From: Prevotellaceae bacterium
GTDB lineage: Bacteria > Bacteroidota > Bacteroidia > Bacteroidales > Bacteroidaceae
Direction of reading: 5' to 3'
Assembly (NCBI GenBank): GCA_015257125.1
Contig: JABZKU010000011.1
Coordinates: 3,761 to 67,760 of the forward strand
DNA: 64,000 nucleotides
Under the pieces are notes generated by a model. It was not told where the DNA came from. It did not search any database and worked only from the letters and a program-made list of their open reading frames with translations. This document shows, in pieces, positions 16,509 to 24,093 of this stretch; the first letter of the stretch is position 1; each line of letters begins with the position of its first letter. The translations under genes were made by a program, and so were the position numbers.

Positions 16509-17288
16509 ATGCGCCAATACGGACTCATCGGACACCCCCTCGGTCACAGTTTTTCGGCCGCCTTTTTCACCCAAAAGTTCGCCTGCGAAAACATCGACGC
16601 GCAGTATGACAATTTCGACCTCGTCGAAGTGGGCAACCTCCGCAACTGGGTGGGCGAACATCCCCTGCTCGCGGGCTTCAACGTGACGATTCCGCACAAA
16701 CAAGCCGTCGTTTCGCAACTCGACACCCTTTCTCCAGAGGCCACCGAGGTCGGCGCGGTGAATGTGGTGCGCGTTGTGCGCGAAAGCAACGGAACACTCC
16801 GACTCGACGGCCACAATTCGGATCTACTCGGCTTCACGCGCAGCATCGCTCCCCTCCTCTGCCCCACTCACCGCAAGGCATTGATATTAGGCACGGGCGG
16901 TGCGTCGAAAGCCGTCGTCGTCGGCCTGCGCCGCTTGGGATTGGAGGTCACTTATGTGAGCCGTCGCTCCACTGCGCCCCTACTTGTGGGTGCAAAGCCC
17001 GTGCCGGTCATCACTTACGCCGAACTGTCGCCCGAACTCCTCGCGCAGCACACCGTCATCGTCAATGCTTCGCCCGTAGGCATGGCACCAAGCGTGGAAG
17101 AAGCCCCGGAGTTGCCCTACGATGCCCTCACTTCCGCGCACTTGCTCTACGACCTCATCTACAATCCCGAGGAAACCCGCTTTCTCCATGAAGGCGCACA
17201 GCGCGGCTGCTGCGTGAAAAACGGTTTGGAGATGCTGCATTTGCAAGCCTTGGAGGCTTGGGATTTCTGGAATGCCCCACCACTTTGA
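16509..17288 (+). CDS. aroE: Shikimate dehydrogenase
   Basis: A 259-residue NADP-dependent enzyme that reduces 3-dehydroshikimate to shikimate. The N-terminal substrate domain has GLIGHPLGHSFSAAFF (about 5-20) and the catalytic Lys in NVTIPHKQAV near residue 65. DGHNSDLLGFTRSI near 98 is the substrate-binding NTD motif, here NSD. The Rossmann part begins at LILGTGGASKAVV near 124. It is the last gene of the plus-strand run, with a gap of 15 bases from ubiE/menG. A strong hairpin lies 45 bases after the stop. Confidence 0.95.
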   Translation: MRQYGLIGHPLGHSFSAAFFTQKFACENIDAQYDNFDLVEVGNLRNWVGEHPLLAGFNVTIPHKQAVVSQLDTLSPEATEVGAVNVVRVVRESNGTLRLDGHNSDLLGFTRSIAPLLCPTHRKALILGTGGASKAVVVGLRRLGLEVTYVSRRSTAPLLVGAKPVPVITYAELSPELLAQHTVIVNASPVGMAPSVEEAPELPYDALTSAHLLYDLIYNPEETRFLHEGAQRGCCVKNGLEMLHLQALEAWDFWNAPPL

Positions 17289-17312
17289 GGCGCAACGCCC
17301 CTTTATCGACAA

Positions 17313-17372
17313 ACACTCCTTATATATAGACGACACAAGGTGGTAAACTCTGCTGAGTTTACCACCTTGTGT
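17313..17372 (+). terminator. 18-bp hairpin between convergent aroE and era
   Basis: A perfect 18-bp stem (17333-17350 with 17355-17372) and a TGCT loop. It lacks a long T-run on either side (TGGTTTATGG after it on the plus strand), so it may stop transcription by stem strength, protect both mRNA ends or be a repeat. It is preceded at 17313-17329 by ACACTCCTTATATATAG, one of the recurring 3'-end words. Confidence 0.6.
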
Positions 17373-17443
17373 TGGTTTATGGGAGCTATGCTCGAAAAGA
17401 CGACCAAGCGCCCCAAACATCGGGGCACCTGCGTCCCAAAAGC

Positions 17444-18325
17444 TCAATCTTGTCGATAACCGTAGGCTTCCAAGCGGCGATCGCTTTGACGCCAATCTTT
17501 ATCCACCTTGACAAAGACTTCGAGGAAGATGCTCTTTTGGAAAAACTTCTCCAACGTCTTGCGCGCCTCGGTCATCACTTTCTTGATCGCCACGCCTTTG
17601 TGGCCGATGATGATGCCTTTTTGGCTATCGCGCTCCACATAGATGAGCGAACGGATGCGAATGCTCTTTTCGGCCTCCTTAAACTCCTCGACCACCACCT
17701 CGCAGGCGTAGGGAATCTCCTTGTCGTAGTACAAAAGAATCTTCTCGCGGATGATTTCGGTCACGAAAAAGCGAGCGGGCTTGTCCGTCCACTGGTCTTT
17801 CTCGAAGTAAGGCGGAGAATCGGGGAGCAACTCCTTGATGCGCGCCAAGACGCTGTCGACACCGAACTTCGCTTGCGCAGAAATCGGGAAAATCTCGGCC
17901 GTGGGCAGCACTTCTTTCCACGCCTCGATGAGTTTCACGACACCGGCTTGGTTCGACAGGTCGATTTTGTTGATCAACACCAAGATAGGCACCTTCATGC
18001 GCTGCACCTTCGTGATGAAATCGGCGTTCTTGTCGGGCTTCTCCACCACATCCGTCACGTAGAGCAGCACGTCGGCGTCCTGCAACGCACTTTCGGAGAA
18101 GGCGAGCATCGACTCTTGGAGTTTATAGTTGGGTTTCAACACGCCCGGGGTGTCCGAGAAGACGATTTGCGAATCGTCGGTGTTGATAATGCCCATAATG
18201 CGGTGGCGCGTGGTCTGCGCCTTGAAGGTAGCGATCGAAATGCGCTCGCCCATGAGCAGATTCATGAGCGTGGATTTGCCGACATTGGGATTGCCGACGA
18301 TATTGACGAAACCGGCTTTGTGCAT
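17444..18325 (-). CDS. era: GTPase Era
   Basis: Era is an essential GTPase that binds 16S rRNA near its 3' end during 30S assembly. This 293-residue copy has the full layout: G1 GNPNVGKSTL at 12-21, the effector Thr region in TTRHR near 40, G3 DTPG near 59, and G4 NKID near 124. The C-terminal KH RNA-binding domain (about 200-290) includes IIIGHKGVAIKKVMTEAR. It is last in the DUF177-rpmF-fabH-era cluster, converging with aroE. A terminator hairpin at 18341-18378 separates it from fabH, so it may have its own promoter or depend on read-through. Confidence 0.95.
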   Translation of the reverse strand: MHKAGFVNIVGNPNVGKSTLMNLLMGERISIATFKAQTTRHRIMGIINTDDSQIVFSDTPGVLKPNYKLQESMLAFSESALQDADVLLYVTDVVEKPDKNADFITKVQRMKVPILVLINKIDLSNQAGVVKLIEAWKEVLPTAEIFPISAQAKFGVDSVLARIKELLPDSPPYFEKDQWTDKPARFFVTEIIREKILLYYDKEIPYACEVVVEEFKEAEKSIRIRSLIYVERDSQKGIIIGHKGVAIKKVMTEARKTLEKFFQKSIFLEVFVKVDKDWRQSDRRLEAYGYRQD

Positions 18326-18340
18326 AGGTTGGAAAAGAAA

Positions 18341-18378
18341 AGCGCGGCCTTTCGACCGAAGAGCCGAAGGGTCGCGCT
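18341..18378 (-). terminator. Terminator after fabH
   Basis: An imperfect 14-bp stem, AGCGCGGCCTTTCG with CGAAGGGTCGCGCT, is followed on the minus strand by CTTTTCTTTTCC. It lies 33 bases after the fabH stop and 16 bases before the era start. Confidence 0.65.
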
Positions 18379-18410
18379 GTGTTGAGAAATGTGCGATGCG
18401 GAAACGGAAA

Positions 18411-19409
18411 TCACTGGCCGTCGTAGCCCCACTTCATGTAGGCTGCGCCCCAAGTGAAGCCGGCACCGAACGCGGTGAGAATAATGTTGTCACCCTTCTT
18501 GAGTTGCTTCTCATAGTCCCAAAGGGCGAGAGGAAGCGTGCCGGCCGAGGTGTTACCGTAGCGCTGAATGTTGAGCATCACCTTGTCCATCGACAGATTG
18601 AGGCGCGAAGCCACGGCTTCGATGATGCGCACGTTGGCTTGGTGGGGCAGCACCCACGTGATGCTGTCGCCGTCGAGTCCGTTCCGCTCGGCCACGAGGG
18701 CGCAAGCGTCGCTCATGTTGGTCACCGCAAAGCGATAGACCGTGCGACCCTCCTGATGGAGCTTGTGCATCTTGTGGTCGATGGTGAAATAAGAGGGCGG
18801 GCAAGCCGAACCGCCGGCCTTCATACAGAGGAAGGGCATGCCCTTGCCGTCGGCGCGGAGGTGGCTGTCTTTCCAACCGAAGTCTTCGGTGGTGGGCTCA
18901 ACGAGCACCGCACCGGCGCCGTCGCCGAAGATGGGGCAGGTGGCGCGATCGGTGTAATCGACGATGCTCGACATCTTGTCGGCGCCGACTACGACCACTT
19001 TCTTGTAGCGACCGCTCTGAATCATGGACGAAGCCATGTCCATGGCGAAGAGGAAACCGCAGCATGCGGCTTGAAGGTCGATGCAGAAGGCATTTTTCAT
19101 GCCCAGACGGCCTACAACGACGCTCGACGTGGTGGGGAAAGGATAGTCGGGCGTGGTGGTAGCGAGAATCAAGCATTCGACCTCCTGAGGGTCGGTACCG
19201 GTCTTTTCCAACAACTGCTTAACGGCCTTGCGCGCCATGTAAGATGTGCCCAAACCCTCTTCGTTGAGGATGCGGCGCTCTTTGATACCGATGCGCGACA
19301 TGATCCACTCGTCGTTGGTGTCGACCATACGCGAAAGTTCTTCGTTGTTGAGGACGTATTCGGGCACGAATCCGCCCACGCCGGTGATAACGGCATTGAT
19401 TTTTTCCAT
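18411..19409 (-). CDS. fabH: Beta-ketoacyl-ACP synthase III
   Basis: FabH starts fatty-acid synthesis by condensing an acyl-CoA primer with malonyl-ACP. The 332-residue protein has the thiolase fold and all catalytic residues: Cys in [11 protein letters not shown] near 113, His in [11 protein letters not shown] near 255, and Asn in [13 protein letters not shown] near 285. [16 protein letters not shown] near 30-45 is the typical N-terminal block, and [14 protein letters not shown] ends the protein. I use the ATG at 19409 ([10 protein letters not shown]); the frame upstream is open for 29 codons but unsupported. It belongs with rpmF and DUF177 upstream, a common bacterial grouping. Confidence 0.95.
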   Translation of the reverse strand: MEKINAVITGVGGFVPEYVLNNEELSRMVDTNDEWIMSRIGIKERRILNEEGLGTSYMARKAVKQLLEKTGTDPQEVECLILATTTPDYPFPTTSSVVVGRLGMKNAFCIDLQAACCGFLFAMDMASSMIQSGRYKKVVVVGADKMSSIVDYTDRATCPIFGDGAGAVLVEPTTEDFGWKDSHLRADGKGMPFLCMKAGGSACPPSYFTIDHKMHKLHQEGRTVYRFAVTNMSDACALVAERNGLDGDSITWVLPHQANVRIIEAVASRLNLSMDKVMLNIQRYGNTSAGTLPLALWDYEKQLKKGDNIILTAFGAGFTWGAAYMKWGYDGQ

Positions 19410-19633
19410 GAGAGGAGAAAAAAAGATAGAAGTGATGTTCGTACTTTGTCGGTGTGCCAAGAGGGAGCTAATGAAATGGGGTCGCCTTCGGAGCAAGCGG
19501 CGTTGCGACTGCGTTCAATCTCTCTGTTTGCACGTGCGGGTGACGAACCTGACCGCGGGAAGACCATGGGCAATACGGCCGCATCGTCTTGATGCTTCGC
19601 ACACATGGCGCGAAGCCCTACAAAAAAGAAAAC

Positions 19634-19674
19634 TGCGGTTTCCGCTCTCTCGCGAGGAGTGACCGAAAACCGCA
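19634..19674 (-). terminator. Hairpin after rpmF
   Basis: TGCGGTTT pairs with AAACCGCA around an inner structured loop. Downstream on the minus strand comes AGTTTTCTTTTTTG. It lies 17 bases after the rpmF stop. The remaining sequence to the fabH start (19410-19633) holds no gene that I can support. Confidence 0.7.
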
Positions 19675-19690
19675 AAATGTTCGTCCTAAA

Positions 19691-19879
19691 TTACTCGGCC
19701 ACTTCGTCCTTGACGATTGCGAGCTTGCCGCGATAGTAGCCGCAAGTGGGGCAAACCGTGTGGTAGATGTGGAAAGCACCGCAGTTAGCGCACTTGGCGA
19801 GCGTAGGAGCTACGGCCTTGTCATGGGTGCGACGCTTGAGGGTGCGGGTCTTGGACTGTCTTCTTTTAGGATGTGCCAT
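19691..19879 (-). CDS. rpmF: Ribosomal protein bL32
   Basis: A 62-residue basic protein with the bL32 pattern: MAHPKRRQSKTRTLKRR at the start and a zinc site formed by CANCG near residue 30 and CPTCG near 43. It is a component of the 50S subunit. The 141-base gap from DUF177 and the downstream fabH match the conserved yceD-rpmF-fab arrangement of many bacteria. A hairpin terminator follows directly. Confidence 0.97.
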   Translation of the reverse strand: MAHPKRRQSKTRTLKRRTHDKAVAPTLAKCANCGAFHIYHTVCPTCGYYRGKLAIVKDEVAE

Positions 19880-20020
19880 GGTGTGATATGTTTATTGTAT
19901 TTGTTTCGTTTGGAATCAAAAAGGGCTTCGCGCCGTGCGTCTCGAGAGTTGCCAACCACGTTCACCGCTAGGCTTGGTGAACCGAGGCACACGGTTGCGA
20001 TAAGTTATAGGGACGATGCG

Positions 20021-20491
20021 TCACGCCTCATCATCGGCGGAATCCTCCTCGGCGGAGAAGCGGTCGAGCATATCGGCGTCGCATTCCGAGCGGCGATGCA
20101 CGCGCTGGGTCGGGAGGTTCAGGAGAATGCTCTCCATCAGTTCCCATGCCACGTCGAAGTTGACCTGCGAGAAGGGAATGACGATGAGATCGACATCGGC
20201 ACTGTCGTTGTCGTCATAGCCCACTTGCACAGTTTCGTCGACTTCCACGGGAACCTCCACGGGATGAAGACAACGATCGCAGGGCACATGCACGCGCCCG
20301 CTACCGCGAAAACGAACGGAATAGGTGTCGCCGGCATTGCGGTGCACACGCACTTGCATCTGCAACTCGCCACCCAGCACTTCCGTCTGCTCACTGTCGG
20401 CGAAAAAAGCATCGTCGACTACGAGATCGCGAACCCAGTCGGATCGATCTGCTTCGCGAAGTGGTACTATGAATTCGTCTCTGTTGGACAT
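20021..20491 (-). CDS. DUF177 (YceD-like) protein
   Basis: A 156-residue acidic DUF177 protein. The family signature is VPCDRCLHPVEVPVE near residues 70-84, with CDRC in place of the usual CxRC, and an acidic C-terminal tail. DUF177/YceD proteins are needed for normal 23S rRNA maturation in E. coli and plants and are encoded beside rpmF, as here. The start is the ATG at 20491 (MSNRDEF). A longer open frame continues upstream through promoter and repeat DNA and is an artefact of the phased repeat. Confidence 0.85.
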   Translation of the reverse strand: MSNRDEFIVPLREADRSDWVRDLVVDDAFFADSEQTEVLGGELQMQVRVHRNAGDTYSVRFRGSGRVHVPCDRCLHPVEVPVEVDETVQVGYDDNDSADVDLIVIPFSQVNFDVAWELMESILLNLPTQRVHRRSECDADMLDRFSAEEDSADDEA

Positions 20492-20500
20492 AATCGACTG

Positions 20501-20529
20501 CAAAGTTACATCTTTTCTGTGAATAGCAA
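20501..20529 (-). promoter_or_regulatory. Possible promoter of the DUF177-rpmF cluster
   Basis: The minus strand shows TAACTTTG (20501-20508) and TTG (20527-20529) with an 18-base spacer, shorter than the 20 seen elsewhere in this window. The predicted start would be very close to the ATG at 20491. Confidence 0.4.
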
Positions 20530-20720
20530 CACGTTGCGCCCACAAAATGTAGGGGCAAAAGTGGTTTTTTCCGGCTTTTCGCGCAGTTTTACACACAGTG
20601 GCGGCAACTTCACCCTCCACTTGGCGGAGTGCGAGCAGAGAATCGACGCAGCAGGCGAGAAAATCGGGAGCCGGGAGGCGCAAGTGCTCATGCGGCGAGA
20701 AAAACAAGCGAAGTGGGCTC

Positions 20721-20808
20721 GAAAACCGGTGGACTTTCGCGCAAAAGTAGTCCATTTTTCGCGAAAACTTCCCTGTTTTCTCCCAAAATGCACCATCGTT
20801 TTTTCGCC
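20721..20808 (+). repeat. Phased-tract dispersed element, copy B
   Basis: The closest match to copy A: both start with CGGTGGACTTT, then CGCG-like cores between T- and A-tracts, then TTCCCTG or TCCACTG before the next T-tract. T-tracts start near 20735, 20755, 20776 and 20799. It lies between the OmpA lipoprotein terminator and the DUF177 promoter in a 489-base gap that holds no gene. Confidence 0.6.
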
Positions 20809-20890
20809 CGAGCACTGCTGCGGTGTGCAAGTGGGGGCTTGGCGACGAAAACTCACCCTGCCCTGCCCCACTTCGGCACGGTCACGGCAC

Positions 20891-20928
20891 AAAAAAGCCC
20901 GAAAGGCTGCTGGAAACAGCCTTTCGGG
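20891..20928 (-). terminator. Terminator after the OmpA lipoprotein gene
   Basis: A perfect 12-bp stem, CCCGAAAGGCTG with CAGCCTTTCGGG around a 7-base loop, is followed on the minus strand by C and six T. It starts about 53 bases after the stop at 20981. Confidence 0.88.
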
Positions 20929-20980
20929 ACTCAATAATATACCGGGGCGCCACACAAAGCGGCGGGGCCCGAAGGGGAGA

Positions 20981-21847
20981 TCACTGCTGCTCGCTCGTGG
21001 CGGGTGCCTTGTCGATGAGATCGAGGAACTGATCGAGCTTGGGCGTGATGATGATCTGCGTACGGCGGTTGCGCTGACGGCCGATTTCGGTGTCGTTGGT
21101 GGCCACGGGGTTGTATTCACCACGACCGGCGGCGCTCAAGCGCTTGGGCGAGATGCCGAAGTCGCGTTGCAGCACCTGAACGACGCTCGAAGCGCGAAGT
21201 GCTGAGAGATCCCAGTTGTTGCGGATGTTGGGGCGCGAGATGGGCACATTGTCGGTGTTGCCTTCTACCAAGACTTCGAACTCACGATAGTCGGACAAGA
21301 TCTTGGCGATCTTCGAGAGCGTGGTTTTCGCCCGATCGTTCACCTCGTACGAGCCGGAACGGTAGAGCATGTTGTCGGCGAGCGACACATAGACTACGCC
21401 CTTGAGCACTTGCACGTCGACCTCCTGCAATTCGTCGCGAGTGAGCGAACGCGTGAGGTTGTTGGTGAGCACAAGATTGAGCGAGTCGCTCTTGGTCTTG
21501 GCTTCCACGAGTTGTTTGATATACCGGTTGGAGGCATTGATCTCGTCGACGAGCTTGGAGATATTGATGCTACCTTGATTGTTCTGAATGAGGCTCTTGT
21601 CGAGCGAACCTTGGAGAGAAACGTACTGACGTTTGAGCTCGGCGTTCAGACGCTGGGCGTCGGCGAGACGCTCTTCGAGACTCTTGACACGCGTGCGCGA
21701 GCTGGCGAGATCCACTTGCGACTGGTTGTAGAGACTCTGCAGATAGGTGTAATCGGTTTGCAGTTTAGTAAATTCCTTCTTGCTCACGCAACTGCCGAGC
21801 GACAGGAGCAGACCGGCCATGGCGACCGGGAGAAACATCTTTTTCAT
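20981..21847 (-). CDS. OmpA-family peptidoglycan-binding lipoprotein
   Basis: A 288-residue lipoprotein. The signal peptide ends LSLGSC (Cys20). A long coiled coil follows (about 25-130, including a DLASSRTRVKSLEERL stretch), and then an OmpA C-terminal domain (about 150-275) with VEGNTDNVPI and NWDLSALRASSVVQVL, the peptidoglycan-binding signature. There is no beta-barrel. It is expected to tie the outer membrane to the cell wall; the coiled coil resembles Lpp-like or tail-fibre stalks. It is transcribed alone, with its own promoter and terminator, between pyrF and DUF177. Confidence 0.9.
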   Translation of the reverse strand: MKKMFLPVAMAGLLLSLGSCVSKKEFTKLQTDYTYLQSLYNQSQVDLASSRTRVKSLEERLADAQRLNAELKRQYVSLQGSLDKSLIQNNQGSINISKLVDEINASNRYIKQLVEAKTKSDSLNLVLTNNLTRSLTRDELQEVDVQVLKGVVYVSLADNMLYRSGSYEVNDRAKTTLSKIAKILSDYREFEVLVEGNTDNVPISRPNIRNNWDLSALRASSVVQVLQRDFGISPKRLSAAGRGEYNPVATNDTEIGRQRNRRTQIIITPKLDQFLDLIDKAPATSEQQ

Positions 21848-21906
21848 GATAGTGAATTTTGATCGGTGAGGCGAAAAAAATCGCGCTCGCCGAAGTTACA
21901 CGAGAA

Positions 21907-21937
21907 CAAAGGTAACGGCGAAGCGCGATAAATCCAA
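21907..21937 (-). promoter_or_regulatory. Promoter of the OmpA lipoprotein gene
   Basis: The minus strand shows TACCTTTG (21907-21914) and TTG (21935-21937) with a 20-base spacer. The leader is about 50 bases. Confidence 0.65.
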
Positions 21938-21983
21938 GGAAATGCCCATTTTTTGGGACAATTCGTTGACAAATCAAACTATT

Positions 21984-22811
21984 TTATAGTCCGGCGGCGT
22001 CTAAGATGGTTTGCATCTGGACTTGAAGTTCCTGCGCCTTCTCTCCGGCCACACGGCCGAAGTCGGGGGTAGAATCGGCGTAGATGATGCCGCGGCTGGA
22101 GTTGACGAGCAGTCCGCAATCGGCGTTGAGTCCGTAGCGGCACACCTCTTCGAGCGAACCGCCTTGCGCGCCCACGCCGGGCACGAGGAGGAAGTGATCG
22201 GGCACGATGCGGCGAATGTCGGCAAAGAGGCTGCCTTGAGTGGCACCGACCACGTACATCATGCGATCGGCGTCGGCCCATTGGCTGCTGGTGCGCAACA
22301 CGTGCTCATAGAGGGGGCGTCCGTCGGCATCGGCGATGAGTTGGAAATCGTGGCTGCCCTTGTTGGAGGTGAGGGCCAAGAGGATGACCCAACGATCGGG
22401 GTAATCGAGGAAGGGGGTGACGGAGTCTTCGCCCATGTAGGGGGCGACGGTGAGCGCGTCGACGCTCGACTCGCCGAAGAAAGTGCGGGCATACATGGCC
22501 GAAGTGTTGCCGATGTCGCCGCGCTTGGCATCGGCGATGATGAACTGATCGGGATGGTTCGTGCGAATGTAGTCGACGGTTTTCTCATAGGCTTGCCAAC
22601 CTTTCACGCCGAAGCACTCGTAGAAAGCAAGGTTGGGCTTGTAGGCCACACAGTGGGGGGCAGTGGCGTCGATGATGGCTTTGTTGAAAGCAAAAATGGG
22701 GTCTTCGTCCTCGAGCAAGTGGGCGGGGATCTTCTTCAAGTCGGTGTCGAGACCGACGCAGAGGAAACTGCGCTTGCGACGAATGTTGGCAATGAGCTGT
22801 TGACGGTTCAT
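21984..22811 (-). CDS. pyrF: Orotidine 5'-phosphate decarboxylase, type 2
   Basis: PyrF makes UMP from OMP, the last step of de novo pyrimidine synthesis. This 275-residue copy is the longer type 2 form. [14 protein letters not shown] near residue 13 and [18 protein letters not shown] near 40 form the substrate site. The catalytic Lys lies in [11 protein letters not shown] near 95, and [10 protein letters not shown] near 205 binds phosphate. I use the ATG at 22811 (MNRQQLI). In many Bacteroidales pyrF directly follows prfA; here two OmpA-type genes and a terminator separate them. Confidence 0.93.
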   Translation of the reverse strand: MNRQQLIANIRRKRSFLCVGLDTDLKKIPAHLLEDEDPIFAFNKAIIDATAPHCVAYKPNLAFYECFGVKGWQAYEKTVDYIRTNHPDQFIIADAKRGDIGNTSAMYARTFFGESSVDALTVAPYMGEDSVTPFLDYPDRWVILLALTSNKGSHDFQLIADADGRPLYEHVLRTSSQWADADRMMYVVGATQGSLFADIRRIVPDHFLLVPGVGAQGGSLEEVCRYGLNADCGLLVNSSRGIIYADSTPDFGRVAGEKAQELQVQMQTILDAAGL

Positions 22812-22923
22812 TTGAGCAATGATTTGATGACGATGAATGCAAAACGGACGCCGGCGCATGCAGCGGCGGGGAGAAAATCGGTGCCGAAGGGACGAGTTGA
22901 GCTATCGGCACAGAAGAAGGTGC

Positions 22924-22960
22924 AAAAAATCTCCCCCGTCGTGGATGAACGACGAGGGAG
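22924..22960 (-). terminator. Terminator of the split OmpA gene pair
   Basis: A 12-bp stem with one mismatch, CTCCCCCGTCGT with ACGACGAGGGAG, is followed on the minus strand by A and six T. It starts 24 bases after the stop at 22984. Confidence 0.8.
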
Positions 22961-22983
22961 TGAAGCGGTAGCCCTCGTCCCCG

Positions 22984-24081
22984 TCAAGGGGCAAGGGTGA
23001 TTTCGACGCGACGACCGAAGTCGTGGCTGACCGTGGGCGCAGAGATGCCGCTTTCTGCAGCAACAATGCGCGAAGCGGGGACGCCGAGCTTGTGCAACTG
23101 GTTGACGACCGCCATCATACGACGGGCGGCGAGACGCTCATTGCTGGCACGACGGCCATCGGGCGAGGCGTAACCGGAGATGGCTACACGTGCCGTGGGA
23201 TAACGCTTGAGGAAGTCGGCGGTTTCGCGCAACTTGGCGGCACCGGCAGTGCTGATGGCGGCACTCGACACGCGGAAATAGATGGTACGACGGAAGTCGC
23301 CGGGGACTTCAACGACTTGCTCCTCGGTAACGACCTTGGTTTGCGGCACCGCAGGCACGGCTACAGTAGAAACCGTGACGCCGGTGGTCGGAGCGGGCTG
23401 CGCACTCATGCGTTGCGCCATCAGACTGCGCACCAACGTGTCGCGCTGAGCGATCAGTGCATTGCGTTGTTCCTCGAGTGCGGCGATGCGCTTTTCAAGG
23501 TCGCTCACGCGGCTGTCATTGGCCGCAGAAGCGGCCACCGGAACGGGGATAGGCGTCGTCACCACCGTGGTACGATTGGCCTTCTTAAGCTGACGCTCCA
23601 ACTCCTGCTGGTTGCGCAAGAGGGTTTCGAGCGTGCTTTGATCGACGGTGCTCTCCGTTGTGCCGCGAACGGCGGGGGCGCCGCCGTTCAGGCGCTGTTC
23701 GATGGCGGAAAGTCGTGCATTGATCTGCTCAAACTGCCACCGGTAGAGCTCCGAAGCGTCGGAAGTGGTGGTCGTGGTTTGCGTTTTTGCGGACTGTGTG
23801 GGAACAGTCACGACAGGTTGCGCGGGCGTGTTGCGGGCATCAAGGAGATTGAAGAGCAACTGCGTGCGCAAGAAGTCGGCCGTCTCACGATTGTGCCGAT
23901 GCTGCGCACGGCGCTCACGCAAGAGCTGCGCCAAACGCTCAACGAGGGCTTGCTCGTCGACCGCAATGAGCGTATCGCCGGACACCGCCGCACCGGCACG
24001 GAGCGTATCGGCGGTGGTTTGCGCCGATACGTGAGCCGTGCAGGCTAAGAGAGCCAACAGAAGGGTGAATATTCTGTTCAT
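22984..24081 (-). CDS. Periplasmic coiled-coil protein with OmpA C-terminal domain
   Basis: A 365-residue secreted protein. It has a signal peptide (cleavage likely after AHVSAQ, about residue 21), helical and coiled-coil parts (about 45-75, 110-165 and 190-225) joined by Thr/Pro/Val-rich linkers, and a C-terminal OmpA domain (about 255-365) with ISGYASPDGRRASNERLAARR. There is no beta-barrel and no lipobox. The gene begins 12 bases after the double-barrel protein and shares its Thr/Ala-rich linker style, so the two probably form one complex: barrel in the outer membrane, this protein holding peptidoglycan. Confidence 0.85.
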   Translation of the reverse strand: MNRIFTLLLALLACTAHVSAQTTADTLRAGAAVSGDTLIAVDEQALVERLAQLLRERRAQHRHNRETADFLRTQLLFNLLDARNTPAQPVVTVPTQSAKTQTTTTTSDASELYRWQFEQINARLSAIEQRLNGGAPAVRGTTESTVDQSTLETLLRNQQELERQLKKANRTTVVTTPIPVPVAASAANDSRVSDLEKRIAALEEQRNALIAQRDTLVRSLMAQRMSAQPAPTTGVTVSTVAVPAVPQTKVVTEEQVVEVPGDFRRTIYFRVSSAAISTAGAAKLRETADFLKRYPTARVAISGYASPDGRRASNERLAARRMMAVVNQLHKLGVPASRIVAAESGISAPTVSHDFGRRVEITLAP

Positions 24082-24093
24082 AGGACGGTTTGA

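Noticed and set aside
20021..20830. Extended DUF177 protein of 269 residues
   Set aside because: The extra 113 residues are encoded by promoter DNA and phased element B, and none belongs to the DUF177 family. The ATG at 20491 gives the normal family length.
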